64,000 nt of DNA, taken from Owenia fusiformis (taxonomy: Eukaryota > Annelida > Polychaeta > Sabellida > Oweniidae). The stretch's first letter is position 1, and each line of letters opens with the position of its first letter. Location of the stretch: the NCBI GenBank assembly GCA_903813345.2, contig CAIIXF020000011.1, positions 14,801,754 to 14,865,753 on the forward strand, in the 5' to 3' direction. The notes below the pieces were generated by a model. The model saw only the letters and a program-made list of their open reading frames with translations. It did no database searches and was not told where the DNA came from. Position numbers and translations under genes: made by a program. Shown piece after piece: positions 47,086 through 60,640 of this stretch.

Positions 47086-47627
47086 GCATTATAAATATAT
47101 TCCAAACTTTGTTTAAATCCATATTAATTGCAGAAATTCAATTTGTAGTTATCTAATTAGTATCAGTCATGTTTGGGATTGGGAAGCTCCCACCCTTTTC
47201 AATAATTAGATCTCATTTTAAAAGAGAGTTTAATCTACATAGTAACTAATTACTACCAGGCTCAGGGTAGAAGTCTCCAGGAACATCCTACAGAACATAA
47301 CATGAGACCACCAGAAAATCCTTTTTACCATTAATTTTAAAAAGGGCACAGTCAAGTGTGATATGAAGTCATAAATATGTTGTACCAGGAATAGAGGCTT
47401 TGCTGTAATTAGTGTTTTAGAATCCCCTCAAGATTAACATTCTGTTCCCTGTTGCAGAAAACCCACTGATAAGTTATCACTAGGACGTAGATTTATGTTC
47501 ATTACAATCTGCTCTAATGTGAAAATTCTCCAGAAATCTCATGGGATACCAGGGGTTTTGTTGTAATTATTTTATCACTGTATGTAACATGTGTTGTTCT
47601 GTTGAGATAAGAGCATGATAGGAAGTA

Positions 47628-47925
47628 TAGTAAAAAGTGTCAAGTGGAACGCTTCTATAAGTGGAACACTTCAGTGATCTCCCCAGGATTTTTTCTCAGG
47701 TGGGTGCAAGATTCTCATTTTCATAATTCAGACCAAAATTGGTCAAAACATGCCAATTTTTCATGTTTTTCTCATTTTCAAGTGGGTGCAAATAGATTTT
47801 CAGGTGGGTGCAAGCCTGTTTTCAAAATCTCAGGTAGGTGCGGCGTCCACTTGCTGCTAGAGAGATCACTGGGAGGAATAGTAAAAAGTGTCAAGTGGAA
47901 CACTTCTATAAGTGGAACACTTAAT
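47628..47925. repeat. MITE copy 2 between two copies of a 40-bp flank
   Basis: GTGATCTCCC element copy 2 occupies 47672-47871. On both sides stands the block AGTGTCAAGTGGAAC..CTTCTATAAGTGGAACACTT (about 47636-47671 and 47890-47925). There is no simple 5-bp duplication here, unlike copy 1. The element therefore lies inside, or between copies of, a tandemly repeated piece of the AGTGTTCCACTT family. Confidence 0.65.
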
Positions 47926-50900
47926 GCAGCACCCTGAATGCATCTAGTCTAGTTGCAAAATACCCTAGATAGACCCATTATGATACTCATCGCATCTTTC
48001 TGTTTCACTAGACACATGCCTAAAAGAAATGAGATGTCATGGTTTATCATGATGAGACGAAACTCTCTTTTAGGAGGGGAAGTCAACCTAATGCAAAGGT
48101 TATCCTCACAAATGATTGCATTTTTAGAGTTGCCTGACCTATTGCCTGAACATACAGTAATTCCCCTGTAAGTGGAATACTTCAAAGAGTACTTCACTGT
48201 GCTCCCAAGAGGGTTCTGCTGTGCAGATTTTATATTTATCTCGTTCGGAGGGATATAGGGAACGCCTCCGTCTGTCTGTACGTACGTAAGCATGGCACTA
48301 TGCTAATGACACTTTTGGTAAAGGCGGCCATTTTGAAAAGTGGCTGCCATTTTTGCTATATACTTTGTTTGTAAAAATGCCATCCATGGCTGTTCGATGG
48401 GATTCGCTACGCTTTGGCGTTGCTGTTGTTCTGGTTTGTTACAAAATCTTTACTTTTCCAATGACAAAATGATTACTTAAAGAATGATGACCTCATAACC
48501 TTTTAGGGGATATCTGAATCAATGTGATTACACGTACATCAGAGAGTGGATTATCATCCTATCTAATACTGTTGATTTCTCTACTTCCTGAAACCTTCAT
48601 TTAGAATCTGTCATGGGAAATTACACAATTTCCTATTTTTCAAAAGGTTTAATTGTACGATCTCTCCCATTTTTGCTTAAAAAGAACATCTGCCTTCACC
48701 ATTCTTGGATTTCCAAGGCTTGAGATTTTCATATGAATTTTAATTGTAAGTCAAATTGGCAAGTGATGGCATCTTCCTTTAACCTCCCTTTGAAAGATCT
48801 TAAAAAAATTCAAAGTCATGTTTGTTATGCTATCTGAAGCAAATGGTACTTCAAACCTATGTCATGTCACATAGGTAGAACAGGTAGATCTGCAGATGTT
48901 AACCTCAAATATATTTGGTTTTTAGACACGATTTTTGATTGTAGATTTAAATCTAGATTACAGAGAGGTTTTTGGACATGATTTTTGATTCATATCTATG
49001 TAATACCTTTCAAGCAGGGTGAGATCATTCTTATTTAAGTGAATTACAGACATAAACATTGTTGAGATAACATTTCTATCTTTTGTACTATTTACTCCTT
49101 GGAAGTTTGACAGTCAACCTCAAGAGAGGGCAATAATAATTATTCACCTGTTTAAAGTGGACCCTATTGGGGCCATGCAAACATGTATAGTATATACATA
49201 ATATGATGTTTGCAATAGAATGATAAGCATATACAGGTTTTACTGTAGTTTGATGGTAAAAAAAGATGCTAGAATCAAAACACAACCTGTGAAAATACAT
49301 TCAAAACATTCCAAAATAGAAGACGTTCAGCCTACTTCTTACATTATTACTTTATTACATTAAGCTGTTATGACCATATTGACCAACCCTCAGCAAGGCT
49401 AGAACAGAAAGAAATAATTTGATTTATGTCTTAAGTGCTCTTGGCAATTATTTTCATTATTCTGAGTTGTGATTATATCCCATTGATTAACTAACAGGAA
49501 TTCCATTGAAGAAACAGATGGATGTCAGTGTGTTTATCCACAGGAGGATGAGCTCCCATAATTCTTATAAGCATTGACACAGATAATTACAAAGGAGGTC
49601 AATTTGCTTCTCAGGACTGTGATTTGGTAAATAACAGACCATGAGAATCATATCTGAGAAAAACCACGAAGCTGATGAATGGAGCAAACAAATACCCCAG
49701 GACTTAGTATTATCCGAAGCGTTTGAAAGGGTAAAATGCAACCTTTCAAAAGATTTTGGTACATTTGGTGCAACTCATTTTATTAGCACATTTACCTCAA
49801 CATGAACTTCCTTTAGCAAAGGATTAATAAGTTATCAACATTTTTACCATCAGGTGGCCAAGTTTGTTAAAAGAACATATTTGTGATATTAAAATATTTC
49901 TTTGTGTCAAAAGTTTAGTCACATGCATTTATTAGGTTAATGAGGAATTAATCAGACTGAAAATTTTATTCAGATTTTTATTGTTAAATTGTACAGAAAT
50001 CAGCTGGAAAATTCTTCATTTGTTAAGAGATTCTCATAATGTAAACCAAAGTTTAAGAGCCTGGTAATTAGTGATATGGTACATATACTCTCTTGCAAAA
50101 TCAACTATTACAAAGAGCAATGAAAAAATAATAGAACATAAGATTTAATAGTTCCATGTTTCACATATACATCTAGTATGTTAGGATATTTAAAAGCAGC
50201 ACCCACCTAGATGGTATTTAGTACAACCCTTTAACACAGTGAGATCTTGTTGTATATCTTGACAGTTTGAAAATACTATGGAGGTTTCTCTATTCTGAAT
50301 ATGGCACAAATCAGTCAAACCAAAAAGTATGCTGTTTATTAAATGAGGTTAATGCATGTGAAAGGGAAAATATGGTACTTCATTTCAAAGAGTATCCATG
50401 AGTTCCCACTGTTCTAATGGTCAATATATCAGCCGTAACAAGATAGCACTTTAAGGACAAAGGCTATGTGGAATAACAATATTTCTGACTTATGGTTGAT
50501 TTAGTGATTCACTTAATTAACTAATGGTGTTTTTTCAGTATTGCATCTTAGTTTGTAAATTAACTTCAGACTTAATTTTCCCTGCATGATACGTGGCCTA
50601 CTTTTTCTTGGGACATATTTTCATTTCTTACGAAGGAACACATAACAAACAGTTTCAACTACTTGTGATAGAAACCCTTGATTCTATCATTTCCAAAGGC
50701 AGCACTTTGTGACTATGAAAATAAGGGAGGGGGGGCAGACTTTGAGATACTTTGGGTGTAATAGTAATTGCATAAGTATGTAATAGAATTCAGGCAGTTA
50801 TAAGGGTAGTAACTGATAGCAGGATACCAACATAAAAAATATCAGGAAATTGTTGAAAGACTCCCTGCTTAAGTTGACTTCTTAATTTTCAATTCTTGTG

Positions 50901-51044
50901 AAGAAAAAAAGAAATTGAGTAGTACTGTATTATTCAAGTACTCCTGTTTGTATTTTACAGATTTTGAAGTTGAAATAAAGTGTAGATTGTCATTGTATTA
51001 ATAGTTTTCGAAGAATTAAACAAATCTCTCAAATTTCATTCTAA

Positions 51045-51176
51045 AAAATAAAGATACAAGACAGCCTGAATTCATAGAAATGCCATCACAGCCAGATCAT
51101 ACAGGGTTTGTTGTATCTGAAAACAGTTTCCATTTTTTAAGATAAATGCTTGTATCTTTACAGCTTGAGTGAAATT
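51045..51176. repeat. 132-bp repeat R, copy 1
   Basis: Nearly identical (one-base indel in an A run) to 52410-52540. The ends AAAGATACAAG and CTTGTATCTTT are inverted, and ATTTCATTC just outside the left end pairs with GAGTGAAAT at the right, so R itself looks like a small MITE. Confidence 0.75.
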
Positions 51177-52409
51177 AGGTCCTTGAAAAAGCAATTGTGA
51201 GGGAGACAGTTATCTCCAGGGGGGGGGGGGGAGGGGCACTGGAGTTCTTAATATTATACATTCACAATTTCACATATAAGTTCTTTTAAAATTGTATAGC
51301 TTAACCCTCCTTATAATCTTGATAAAAACATGCTACTACAGTGTGATGTATTGGGTCTTTAGGAGAGTTAATCAACTCATTTGGGATTACAGTCAAGATG
51401 CCAATTGTCAACACAATTCTCTGAGGCAGAATATCTCACAAGACAATATTGCTTGCTTTATAATTCAATAATGGATGTCCAGAAATTAATAAGTAAAGAG
51501 TCTGTGCTAAAATGTCAGTTCTGATTAATTTTCTTTGCTTGAAGAAAATCTTGATTTTTGTTACTGGTTCTGGATTTTAAGAAAGGTATAAATAATGCTA
51601 CATGTAATATCTTAAAACAGGGTATAGAATTACCAATTACTTTGCCATTTTTTCTTTCTCTGTAAAAAATGCCCGAAGCAACTTTTCAGTGCATGCATCC
51701 AGCTAGTTCTTATAACAAATGGTTTTCTTCATCAAACTGTAGCATTGGGAGATTCTACTTAAGCTACAGTTTCCTTGTGAATATTTTTTATATTTGACCA
51801 TGTTATTTTCATAGGGCAAGGCAACTGATATAATACCCTTTGCATTCATTCGACTTCACTTCTTAAAAGAGAGCTTCATCTTCAGTAATTTGTAACTAGA
51901 CTCTGCGGAGGGTAGGCACCTTAAGAATTTTAGCTTAAGAACTTTAGACTTTAGCTTTTCCATGTTAAATTGATGATTTCCATTAATTTTGCCTGTTGTT
52001 ATTCATTTATTTAGCCTGTTTGGTAGTGAAACCCCTGCTGAAGGGTGTGAAGGGAGGGCTTGGGCAATGGGTCACAAAAATGGTTGAAGCAAGACTAAAA
52101 TGCTCAGGCCCATACCCAGGGGGGGGGGGTTCGGGCAAATGCCCCCCTGGCCAAAATTTCTTTCAAAATCCTGCAGTTTTTCACCATTCTAAGCACTTTT
52201 TAAGTCTCAAGTGAACCCCCCCTGGAATTTTTCAAAAAGTGAACCCCCTTTGGCAAATCCTGGCTATGAACCCGATGCTCCCACAATATATCCAAGTCAT
52301 GAACATATTTGTGTCAAGTTTCAAACAAGGAAATAGTTTGATGAAATATGTCAAGGATGGATTTCTTTATTAAACATTGAACATTTAATTTTTTTATAAA
52401 CAATTTCCC
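51177..52409. repeat. 1.2-kb duplicated segment, copy 1 (with nested MITE)
   Basis: From TTAGGTCCTTGAAAAAG to the ATAAACAATTTCCCA region, this repeats 56871-58128 in the same orientation, with internal differences. It includes a poly-G run, the CTTCTTAAAAGAGAGCTTCA motif and TTGATGAAATATGTCAAGGA. Copy 1 carries an extra 170-bp element at 52105-52274. Confidence 0.8.
52105..52274. mobile_element. 170-bp MITE (CCATAGCCAGG family), empty site known
   Basis: Starts CAGGCCCATACCCAGGGG; the right end, inverted, reads CGGGTTCATAGCCAGG. Flanked by ATGCT at 52100-52104 and ATGCT at 52275-52279. The paralogous segment has a single ATGCT at 58000-58004 with no insert, so the ends and the 5-bp duplication are confirmed by an empty site within the window. 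Confidence 0.9.
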
Positions 52410-52540
52410 AAAATAAAGATACAAGACAGCCTGAATTCATAGAAATGCCATCACAGCCAGATCATACAGGGTTTGTTGTATCTGAAAACAGTTTCCATTT
52501 TTTAAGATAAATGCTTGTATCTTTACAGCTTGAGTGAAAT
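52410..52540. repeat. 132-bp repeat R, copy 2
   Basis: Second copy of the sequence at 51045-51176, same orientation, directly after the 1.2-kb segment. Its outer left inverted end is replaced by segment sequence (TTTCCCA). Confidence 0.75.
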
Positions 52541-52924
52541 TTTTCCAAATTTTATCTGTGTTATCTTTATACTTCAAAGGGGGAGTCTGTTATTCAGTAT
52601 CGCCTTATAAATATTTGTAATGGTTTTAATGTACAAGTCTGTGTTTTAAAGATAGAGTACAAATTAAGATTTATGTTTCTGAAATATTTTGATATTGAAC
52701 TTTGGCTCTTGAAAGCAATTTTGGTGAAATTAAAGTCCTGTTTAAGTATTGGTTCTATTTCAATACATGTACATGGATCTTCTCACGCTCACACAGTGAT
52801 CCTATGGGGTCGACTAGGTGATGTAGGCATCCGTCTGTCCTGTGTCCATCCGTCTATCCGTCCATTCGTCCATTGTTTGTTCATGATGAGGAATTGAGAA
52901 AACAGAGTTGTGTCTTCTGGGGCT

Positions 52925-53130
52925 ATTTATCAGAGTGAGGTATCTATTTGAGTGAGCTTTTTACCTGAGTAAGATGTTATTTGAGTGAGATGTTTATATG
53001 AGTGAGGTATCATTTGAATGAGAAATTTATTTGAGTAGATTCTTTATTATTATTTGAGTATTTTATTATTATTTGAGTATGATGTTTAGTACTGTTCACT
53101 CAAGTGATTATCTTATTTGAGTAAGGTATT
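52925..53130. repeat. degenerate GAGTGAG-type satellite
   Basis: Repeated TATTTGAGTGAGATGTTTAT-like units of about 20-25 bp with many changes. Intronic. Confidence 0.55.
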
Positions 53131-54386
53131 CATAGATAATTGCACTCACTGAGTGGAATACATTATTAATGATTGTATTTTTCTGGAGAGGTATTAAGTT
53201 GCAGAGATGTTCGTTTGAGCTGCTTTTAAATCTCCTAACATTTGATTCTGTTCAGTTAGATTGTGTTTGCAATGCAATTATCAGGCTTCCTACTCAAGAA
53301 GGCTTGTAAGATTCCCTTTTCCCACTTAAGATCATATCATCTGCAACTGTAAATGATATGGCAGCATTCAAAGCATTTAATTTTTACCATTGCGATCTGG
53401 TAATTACAAAAAATCGTGACTTTTGTCAATAAGTGGAATAAGGGGATCCTCAAGTAAAAAATCAATTGCTTTTTGAATATTTAACATTCCTGGCTTGGTT
53501 CAATAAAGAATATCAAGGAAATTTAGACCACTTGTCTTCTAGCTTGTAAAAAAGAGAAATCACTTTCAGGCCATGAAGCTTTCGTGTGAGCAGCCAGGTA
53601 TATTGAGTAACTTTCTACAAGATTTGTTGAGGGTAGTATGTATCTTGTACTGCATGTTTATCAAGTAAACAGATTTGTTACATGTCATAAACATTGAGTC
53701 TAAACAGATGTGGGGAAGAACTTTTTTTGCTTTTTTAACCATATAAATTCACCCTTGCCACCCATTTTATATATGTGTTTCAATCAAGTTCTCTTGTTAA
53801 TACATTTTTATCATTGACTTCCATATGAGCAACTGCCTGATTATAAACAGAAAAGCTTTTGATAGATAATGATCTCTCGTAAGATTTGATTGTACTTTGT
53901 CTATAGGATGTGCATCAGAATGCTCTTTGTCTTTTTCATAATTGGTAGCCATGCAATATTTTTATTTTTTATTTATAATTGTTTTGACCTTGTGATTTCC
54001 AAAAAGATGTATCAGTATTCCAACTAGCTAGTTGGGCTTAATGTTTGCATTATTAAGAATCCTCGGCTCATCATGTTTGCTATCAATGTTGTGTATACGA
54101 CTGTCTTGATTATCAGCGTAATATTGGTTGGTCATGGTTTATAGGGCACTAAACCAGCTATAACACATTCATAAATGTCACAATATATTGTAACAACAGA
54201 GAGAGAAAATTACATCTATGGCAGAATATAGGATTTGTAATTCTTTTATTCATATTTCCTGGAATGAACATACAAGTATCTTAATCCAGGTATTTCATAT
54301 TCCGGTATTTATGTAGAACTAATGGGGATTGCATTTGATTCATGCAGTACATGCATTTATCCTAGAAAATTGCAATGTAATGAATA

Positions 54387-54679
54387 CACGGCGCGGTATC
54401 CAAACTGTGTGCATACTATGCACTGATACACTGACAAACTGCGGGCGTATCAACATTGCATCATACACGTCTTCAAATGTCATTTTGAGACATTTATTCT
54501 GCATTGTTTTATAGTTTCATACGTCCATTCGGTGGCGATTATATGATTCTACCATGTGATAGCGAAAACTATGTCCAAATGAACGTATGTTTTGAAAATA
54601 AGCAGATTAATAAAAAAATTGTCATCGGCTGTTCGATATCCGACTCATAAGTTGCATGCAGTTTGGATACCACACCATA
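54387..54679. mobile_element. 293-bp MITE, GGTATCCAAACTG ends
   Basis: CACGGCGCGGTATCCAAACT at the left faces, inverted, TATGGTGTGGTATCCAAACT at the right; GAATA stands on both sides (54382-54386 and 54680-54684). Inside, a TTTCATACGTCCATTCGG block has a rough inverted partner ATGTCCAAATGAACGTATG. No coding capacity. Confidence 0.7.
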
Positions 54680-56034
54680 GAATAACTTAAACCTTACATT
54701 TACTATTTTGATTTGTTGTAAGTGGGAATCTTATCTTTTTTGCTGTTACTTACCCTGGAAGATTACTACATGATATAGATAATTCGGACTAGAAAAAAGA
54801 GATTCTGGTCTTTTAGATTTAAGACCCGTTAATCAGAACTACTTTTTGCGCTTAAAAAGTGATATATTATGGTCGTTTTGTACTGATGGTCTCACAGGCT
54901 TCTAGACAGGCAGGAAAATCTTGTCATGAAGAAACATTCATCTGGTAAACTTAAAACAATTACAAATGCAAGAGCACCTGATGCAAGAAAGATCTTATTA
55001 GATTTTGGACATGCTTGGAAGTTAACAAGATGGTCATTTTGAATTTCAAGTGCATTGTTTGTTATGATATGTCTTGTCTAAAATGTCATTCATGTTTTTC
55101 TGGAAATGTGGAAATATGAAGATATTTTTGGAAAGTTGGTTGTTGTGTGGAAATGCTGATATTGAATAATGGCTGTGGGTTTAGAATAATATAAAGACAC
55201 AGAAAATGTTCAATATTTTCTTTCCTCATGCATCATCTACCTGGCAACAAGAAACAACAAGATATTTCCTTGCGCAACATTACTGAATAAGTTGTCCTGC
55301 AGCAAAGAAAGCTATAAATGTCTTAATATTGAGATGGTTAATGTCATGAGTGCCTCTTGTTCAATTTAATAGCAAATTTTATGGCTAAATATGTAATCCA
55401 AGTTAAGCACATCATTGAGGTCTGATCTATTATAGAGATTATAGTCATCACTCTGTTAACCTTGTCCTTTGCATTTGTTCAACTTAGCTTCTTAAAAGAG
55501 AGCTTCGTCAGCACGGTAGGACCCGGTACCGGTCGTGAGGGTGGGGCTTCTAAACTATAATATTATAGTCTAGACTAGGCAGAGGGTAGTTTATAACTAG
55601 ATTATATACAGTATGTTAACATGTAAATGTTTTTTTATATTTTATAAAGGGATATACAACAATTAAATTAAGCACTAAAACAGCAATACTTATAGTGTGT
55701 GTAGATGTGTATGGGAAAGTAACTCTGGAATTCCACAGGGTGTGGTTCTGAAATAGAAAAAACATAAATTTTAACATATTTTGAGTTTATATTGTGAAAT
55801 TTGAAATTTGGAGGAAAATGTTACACTTTTTGAATGAGGCGCTAGACTGGAATATTATATGCCTTTATCTTATGACTTATTTACCTAAGAGCATGGCAGA
55901 CACTGAAAAACAGTAAACAATGATGTCATAAGGGATGATGTTCAAATGTTCAAATTCAGTTGTTGGTTGACCTCTCCTCAGATCCTATATAACTAAATGT
56001 TAACTTTCACTTAAAAATCAACATTTTTTGTTAC

Positions 56035-56200
56035 CACCAGAAGTGGAGTTATGCACAAAAGTGGTGACAAATTATCTTAATCTTCAACTTTTTATGGACA
56101 GTATTCGGCAATTGCTTTTCCACAGTCTGCATCTGTAACAAACAGCATTTGGCCGTCAGCATCTGTATCAAATAGCAGGTGGTGACATTTTGCATGATAA
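56035..56200. repeat. ATGTCACCAC-family element, degraded
   Basis: TTACCACCAGAAGTGG at the left and GCAGGTGGTGACATTTTG at the right, about 165 bp, related to 10229-10348 and 32486. Confidence 0.45.
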
Positions 56201-56870
56201 TGTCTTGTTCACTAATGAAATGATCATTCACCCCCTTCCCCTAACAAAATTGATCTTCACAAATAAATTATTTTGGCTGTTCCATTAGTCTGCCTCTTAT
56301 TTATACCCCATGTCCCTCTTTAACTGCTAGAGACGATCCCTTATAATGATTACACGCCTAACTGTGAATGCCAGAAAGTCAGGTTGTCCATGAGAATGTG
56401 CTTTAAGCATGACCAAGGGAACATAAGAAGGTGAGAAGAAACATTATCAAACTGAAGTAGACAAGCATGTCCTTCTTATTAAGCCAAGCAGTGAGGAAAC
56501 TGTGATGTAATATGGCAGTCTTTAACAATGGTAGATCTTGGATTACCAATGTCTGAAGTTTTGGTTTGTTCAAACTGGCAAGCGAGGTGACAATGTTGCG
56601 TGTCTGAGTAATAAAACAGAATATGTCACTTTAAAGGTAGAACTTTGACTTGGGAGAATAAAGCTATTTTGTAATTTAGCCTCATGTAGACGGTATTTGT
56701 TTTGATCCAACAATGAAGTCTGGAAATTAGGTTCATAAGGAGGTTAAAGCTACAGTTTTTAAGAGAACTCCTTCGTGAACGTGTGAAATTATGGTCTTAG
56801 AGGGATTAGTTCCCCTATCTGAATATTTACTTGCCAGATTGAGTTTTGAGGCATAAGGAAAATGGCTGTA

Positions 56871-58128
56871 ATTAGGTCCTTGGAAAAAACAATTGTGAGG
56901 GAGACAGTAATCTGAGGGGGGGGGGGGGGCACTGGAGTTCTTCATATTATACATTCACTATTTCACATATAAATTCTTTTAAAATTGTATAGCTTAACCC
57001 TCCTTATAATCTTGATAAAAACATGCTACTACAGTGTGATGTATTGGGTCTTTAGGAGAGTTAATCAACTCATTTGGGATTACAGTCAAGATGCCAATTG
57101 TCAACATAATTCTCTGAGGCAGAATATCTCACAAGACAATATTGCTTGCTTTATAATTCAATAATGGAGAAATGTCCAGAAATTAATAACTAAAGAGTCT
57201 ATGCTAAAATGTCAGTTCTGATTAATTTTCTTTTCTCGAAGAAAATCTTGATTTTTGTTACTGGTTGTGGATTTTAAGAAAGGTATAAATAATGCTGCGT
57301 GTAATATTTTAAAACAGGGTATAGAATTACCAATTACTTTGCCATTTTTTCTTTCTCTGCAAAAAATGCCCAAAGCAAATTTTCAGTGCAAGCATCCTGC
57401 TAGTTCTTATAACAAATGGTTTGCTTCATCAAAATGTAGCATTGGGAGATTCTACTTAAGCTACAGTTTCCTTGTGAATATTTTTACATTTGACCAGGTT
57501 ATTGTCATAGGGCTAGGCAACTGATACCATTTGCATTAGTTCGACTTCGCTTCTTAAAAGAGAGCTTCATCTTCAGTAATTTATAACTAGACTCTGTGTG
57601 TAGGTTAGGCACTGATGAATTATAGGAACCAATAGTAAATATTCTAAATCATATCTTTCTTACTCTGTACAACATGTACAGCAAAAGCTCTTATGTAGTG
57701 AACCTTTCTTTTAGAAAAAGCAAGTTTCTCTGCCTCCTTATCTCCTGATCTATTTCACTTCAAAAGTTATGGAAGAAGCGGGTGTTTCTTTAGGCGATTT
57801 TCACGTTTTTTCCACATAATCGCCTGTTGTTTTTAGGGACTTCCAACTTTTCCATGTTAAATTTATGATTTCCATTAATTTTGCCTGTTGTCTTTCATTT
57901 ATTTAGCCTGTTTGGAAAAATTCTAGTGAAACCCCTGAAGAAGGGTGTGAAGGGAAGGCTTGGGCAATGGGTCACAAAAATGGTTGAAGCAAAGCTAAAA
58001 TGCTTCCACAATATATCTAAGTCATGAACATATTTGTGTCAAGTTTTAAACAAGGAAATAGTTTGATGAAATATGTCAAGGATGGATTTCTTTATTAAAC
58101 ATTGAATATATTGTTTTATTTATAAACA
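56871..58128. repeat. 1.2-kb duplicated segment, copy 2
   Basis: Partner of 51177-52409. It has no R repeats at its borders and no nested MITE, but holds additional sequence around 57600-57840, so it is not simply the ancestor of copy 1. A poly-G run stands near 56917. Confidence 0.8.
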
Positions 58129-58742
58129 ATATCCCATCAGAGATTAGAGTAAGAATCATGCATGTCGCTGATATAACATAGTTCTCACGAAACTCCATAT
58201 AAAGGGTAGTAGGCAAAAAATTATTCAGGGAAATTTTTGTTGAATATCAGTAGGAACCATGAAAGAAGATATTGTGTCAATTGAAAATAATTGTGTCAGA
58301 AGATCAACCAGATGTTTTTTTAGTGTACCCTCCAAGATACACAAAATCTGTTAACCGTCCTTTCTAGAAATGTTGTTACTGTATTTTGAATCTGCTTAAA
58401 AATAATATTTAATTTATAATCAATAATATCAATGGTTGTTTTAACATTTGAAACTTCTTTTGCACAATTTTTTTAGATCTAGAATTAATGATATGTAATA
58501 GCTATGGAATCCTATTGTGTTAACCATCTCATTTAAGGGCTACTTCTCCTTTCCTCTAGTTTTCTTATCGGTTTTTTGCCACTAACAGAAACTGTTGTAT
58601 GTTATGATCCATCTCTTCAAGGCCACACTCAGTTTGTATACAGTATACCCCTTAGAAATAATTTATTTTGGCAGTTTTCGCTTTTTTCCTGGGATTTGAT
58701 TCCTAGTAGAGACTCAGGTAATAGGCACAATAAATTGAAGTA

Positions 58743-59594
58743 CAGTAAAACCTGCGAACAGGGAATGCTCTTGGGACTGAAGGAAAGTTTCCTTGTTCAG
58801 AGGTTTTCCCTATAGAGAGGGGCCGCACTTTCAGCAAACTCAAACTTGCCGAATAAGCATATTTGTATATATATTGATTAATTGTACAAATGCCGGCTCC
58901 ATACTTGGTTACGTTCTCCCCATGTTGATTTTAGCTGCTGCTAGCGTCTGATGATGTCTAGTTGATGTAATTATTGATATGATGTGTAGTGCTAAGAACT
59001 GAATTTGAAGTTTCATCAACCCCATTTTATATCATTGATAATCTAGAAGTTGGACCAGTAAAAGATTTAAAGAGATTTGGCTCAACATGACCATGTACTT
59101 ACTATCTGTTATCTCCATAAAACAATTGTGTCAGTCTCTAGATTATCACAACTGATTTGATACGGTTTATGAAGGTTTTTTGAAGGGAAGAATTAGTGTC
59201 ATGATAATGAGTAACAAACAGATTAGTACTAGTTTTAAAATAAATCAGGGTAATTAACAGTGGATGGGATGCTACATCATGTAAACAATTGGCTTATCTT
59301 AATCTCAATCATATTAATCCAAGCTTTCTATATTCAGATATTGGCTTAAAACTTTCACACCTCTGAAAAATAATGGAATATACAGTGTCACCAATATTCC
59401 ATATTCCTTGTTCACAGGTGAATTTTCATAATTTGCCCCAAAATAGTGTTCCTTGTTCCCTGTTCACAGGTTTTCCCTACAGAGAGGGTCCGTTAACATG
59501 TAAGTCAATGAAAAAATATTCGGTTCTTTTGAAAATCATTCCTTGTTCATAGGTTTTCCCTACAGAGAGGTATTCCATCGGACAGGTTTTACTG
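58743..59594. mobile_element. 852-bp pogo/mariner-type non-autonomous element
   Basis: CAGTAAAACCTGCGAACAGG at the left; inverted CAGTAAAACCTGTCCGATGG at the right; TA on both sides. Near both ends CCTTGTTCA..GGTTTTCCCTA and GAGAGG words recur. No transposase frame. Tc1/mariner/pogo affiliation rests on the TA duplication and CAGTAAAACC ends. Confidence 0.8.
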
Positions 59595-60464
59595 TATATA
59601 AACACCCTAATATGTGAACTTATTTTCAGTCTCTCTTATACACCCTATTTCCATCACCATGTTATTAGAATATTTGAATATGAATACCTCCTTTAAATGT
59701 GAACACTGTCATTTCCCATGGACACTAGACATGTTTTACTAATCAGATATCAGATGGTAAAAAAGATATCAGATTGTAAAAAGCCACACAGTGAGACGAG
59801 TTTGTTTTTTGTCTCCAGTAAAGAGAAACATGATCTATCCTTTCTGGCTTGGAGCTGAATGCAAAAATCATGAAAGCAAAAATAACCCTATGGACCTTAG
59901 CTTGTATTATTTTTGAGCAGGTAAATTGGCTGTAAAAGTCAAATTGGTCTTCTTTTCTTGTACATGTACCTGGTTGCCTTGGAATAATGGTCTTGTTCCA
60001 GGTTGTTCAAGGTATGTGAACTTGAGTTCACTTTCTGGTTTGAAAATCACTCTCCTATACCTTGCATTTGGTGTTCATAAGCAACCTATTTGGCTTATTA
60101 GTAATGATTATGTTATTTGTTTTTATTTGTTTGTTCCTTATTAATGATTAATCGGTTGAAAGTTAGATGTTAATAAGGTACTTTCAAAAATATACTTAAC
60201 AATGCAATTAGACAAACAGAATACCTTATGCATTTCTACGGGTTAGGTATAGAAGAGTGAAAATGGCCAACAGCATATTTTCTCCAAATCGAAATGTTTA
60301 AAGTGCTGATGATATCTGATTTCAACACATAAAGTATTTATGTGATTTCCTTCATACCAATTTGCAACATTGCTGCAATTCCCTAACCTGAGTATGGATG
60401 CGATGCAAGTTAATTTAATACTCTTAGAATTCCTATGTCCTTATATCTGATTGTATATACAGAA

Positions 60465-60640
60465 AAACCTGTATATTTGCTCTCATCTGAAAGCATATCA
60501 ATATGAACGTTTTTTCAGTTCCATTTTTTAAAGCTGCCATAGATTTACATGTTAAAAAAATGTGAACACCTGCTAATCTGAACATTTTTGACTGGTCCCA
60601 GCATTTGGATGAGAGGTGTTTTTCTGTACAGTGCTTTTTT
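60465..60640. repeat. degraded copy of the TTTGAACACCTG family
   Basis: GTGAACACCTGCTAATCTGA, then GACTGGTCCCAGCATTTGG and AGAGGTGTTTTTCTGTACAG resemble 310-395. Probably a Tc1/mariner/pogo-type MITE; the ends are decayed. Confidence 0.45.

Noticed and set aside
47949-48293. 114-residue minus-strand frame
   Set aside because: It lies in repeat-derived sequence in the MAN1A intron and matches no family I know.
51045-52540. A terminal-repeat element (LTR-like or TRIM) with 132-bp direct ends
   Set aside because: The internal segment exists elsewhere without these ends, R has inverted ends of its own, and no retroelement protein, primer-binding or polypurine feature was seen. No viral or LTR fossils were recognised in the window.
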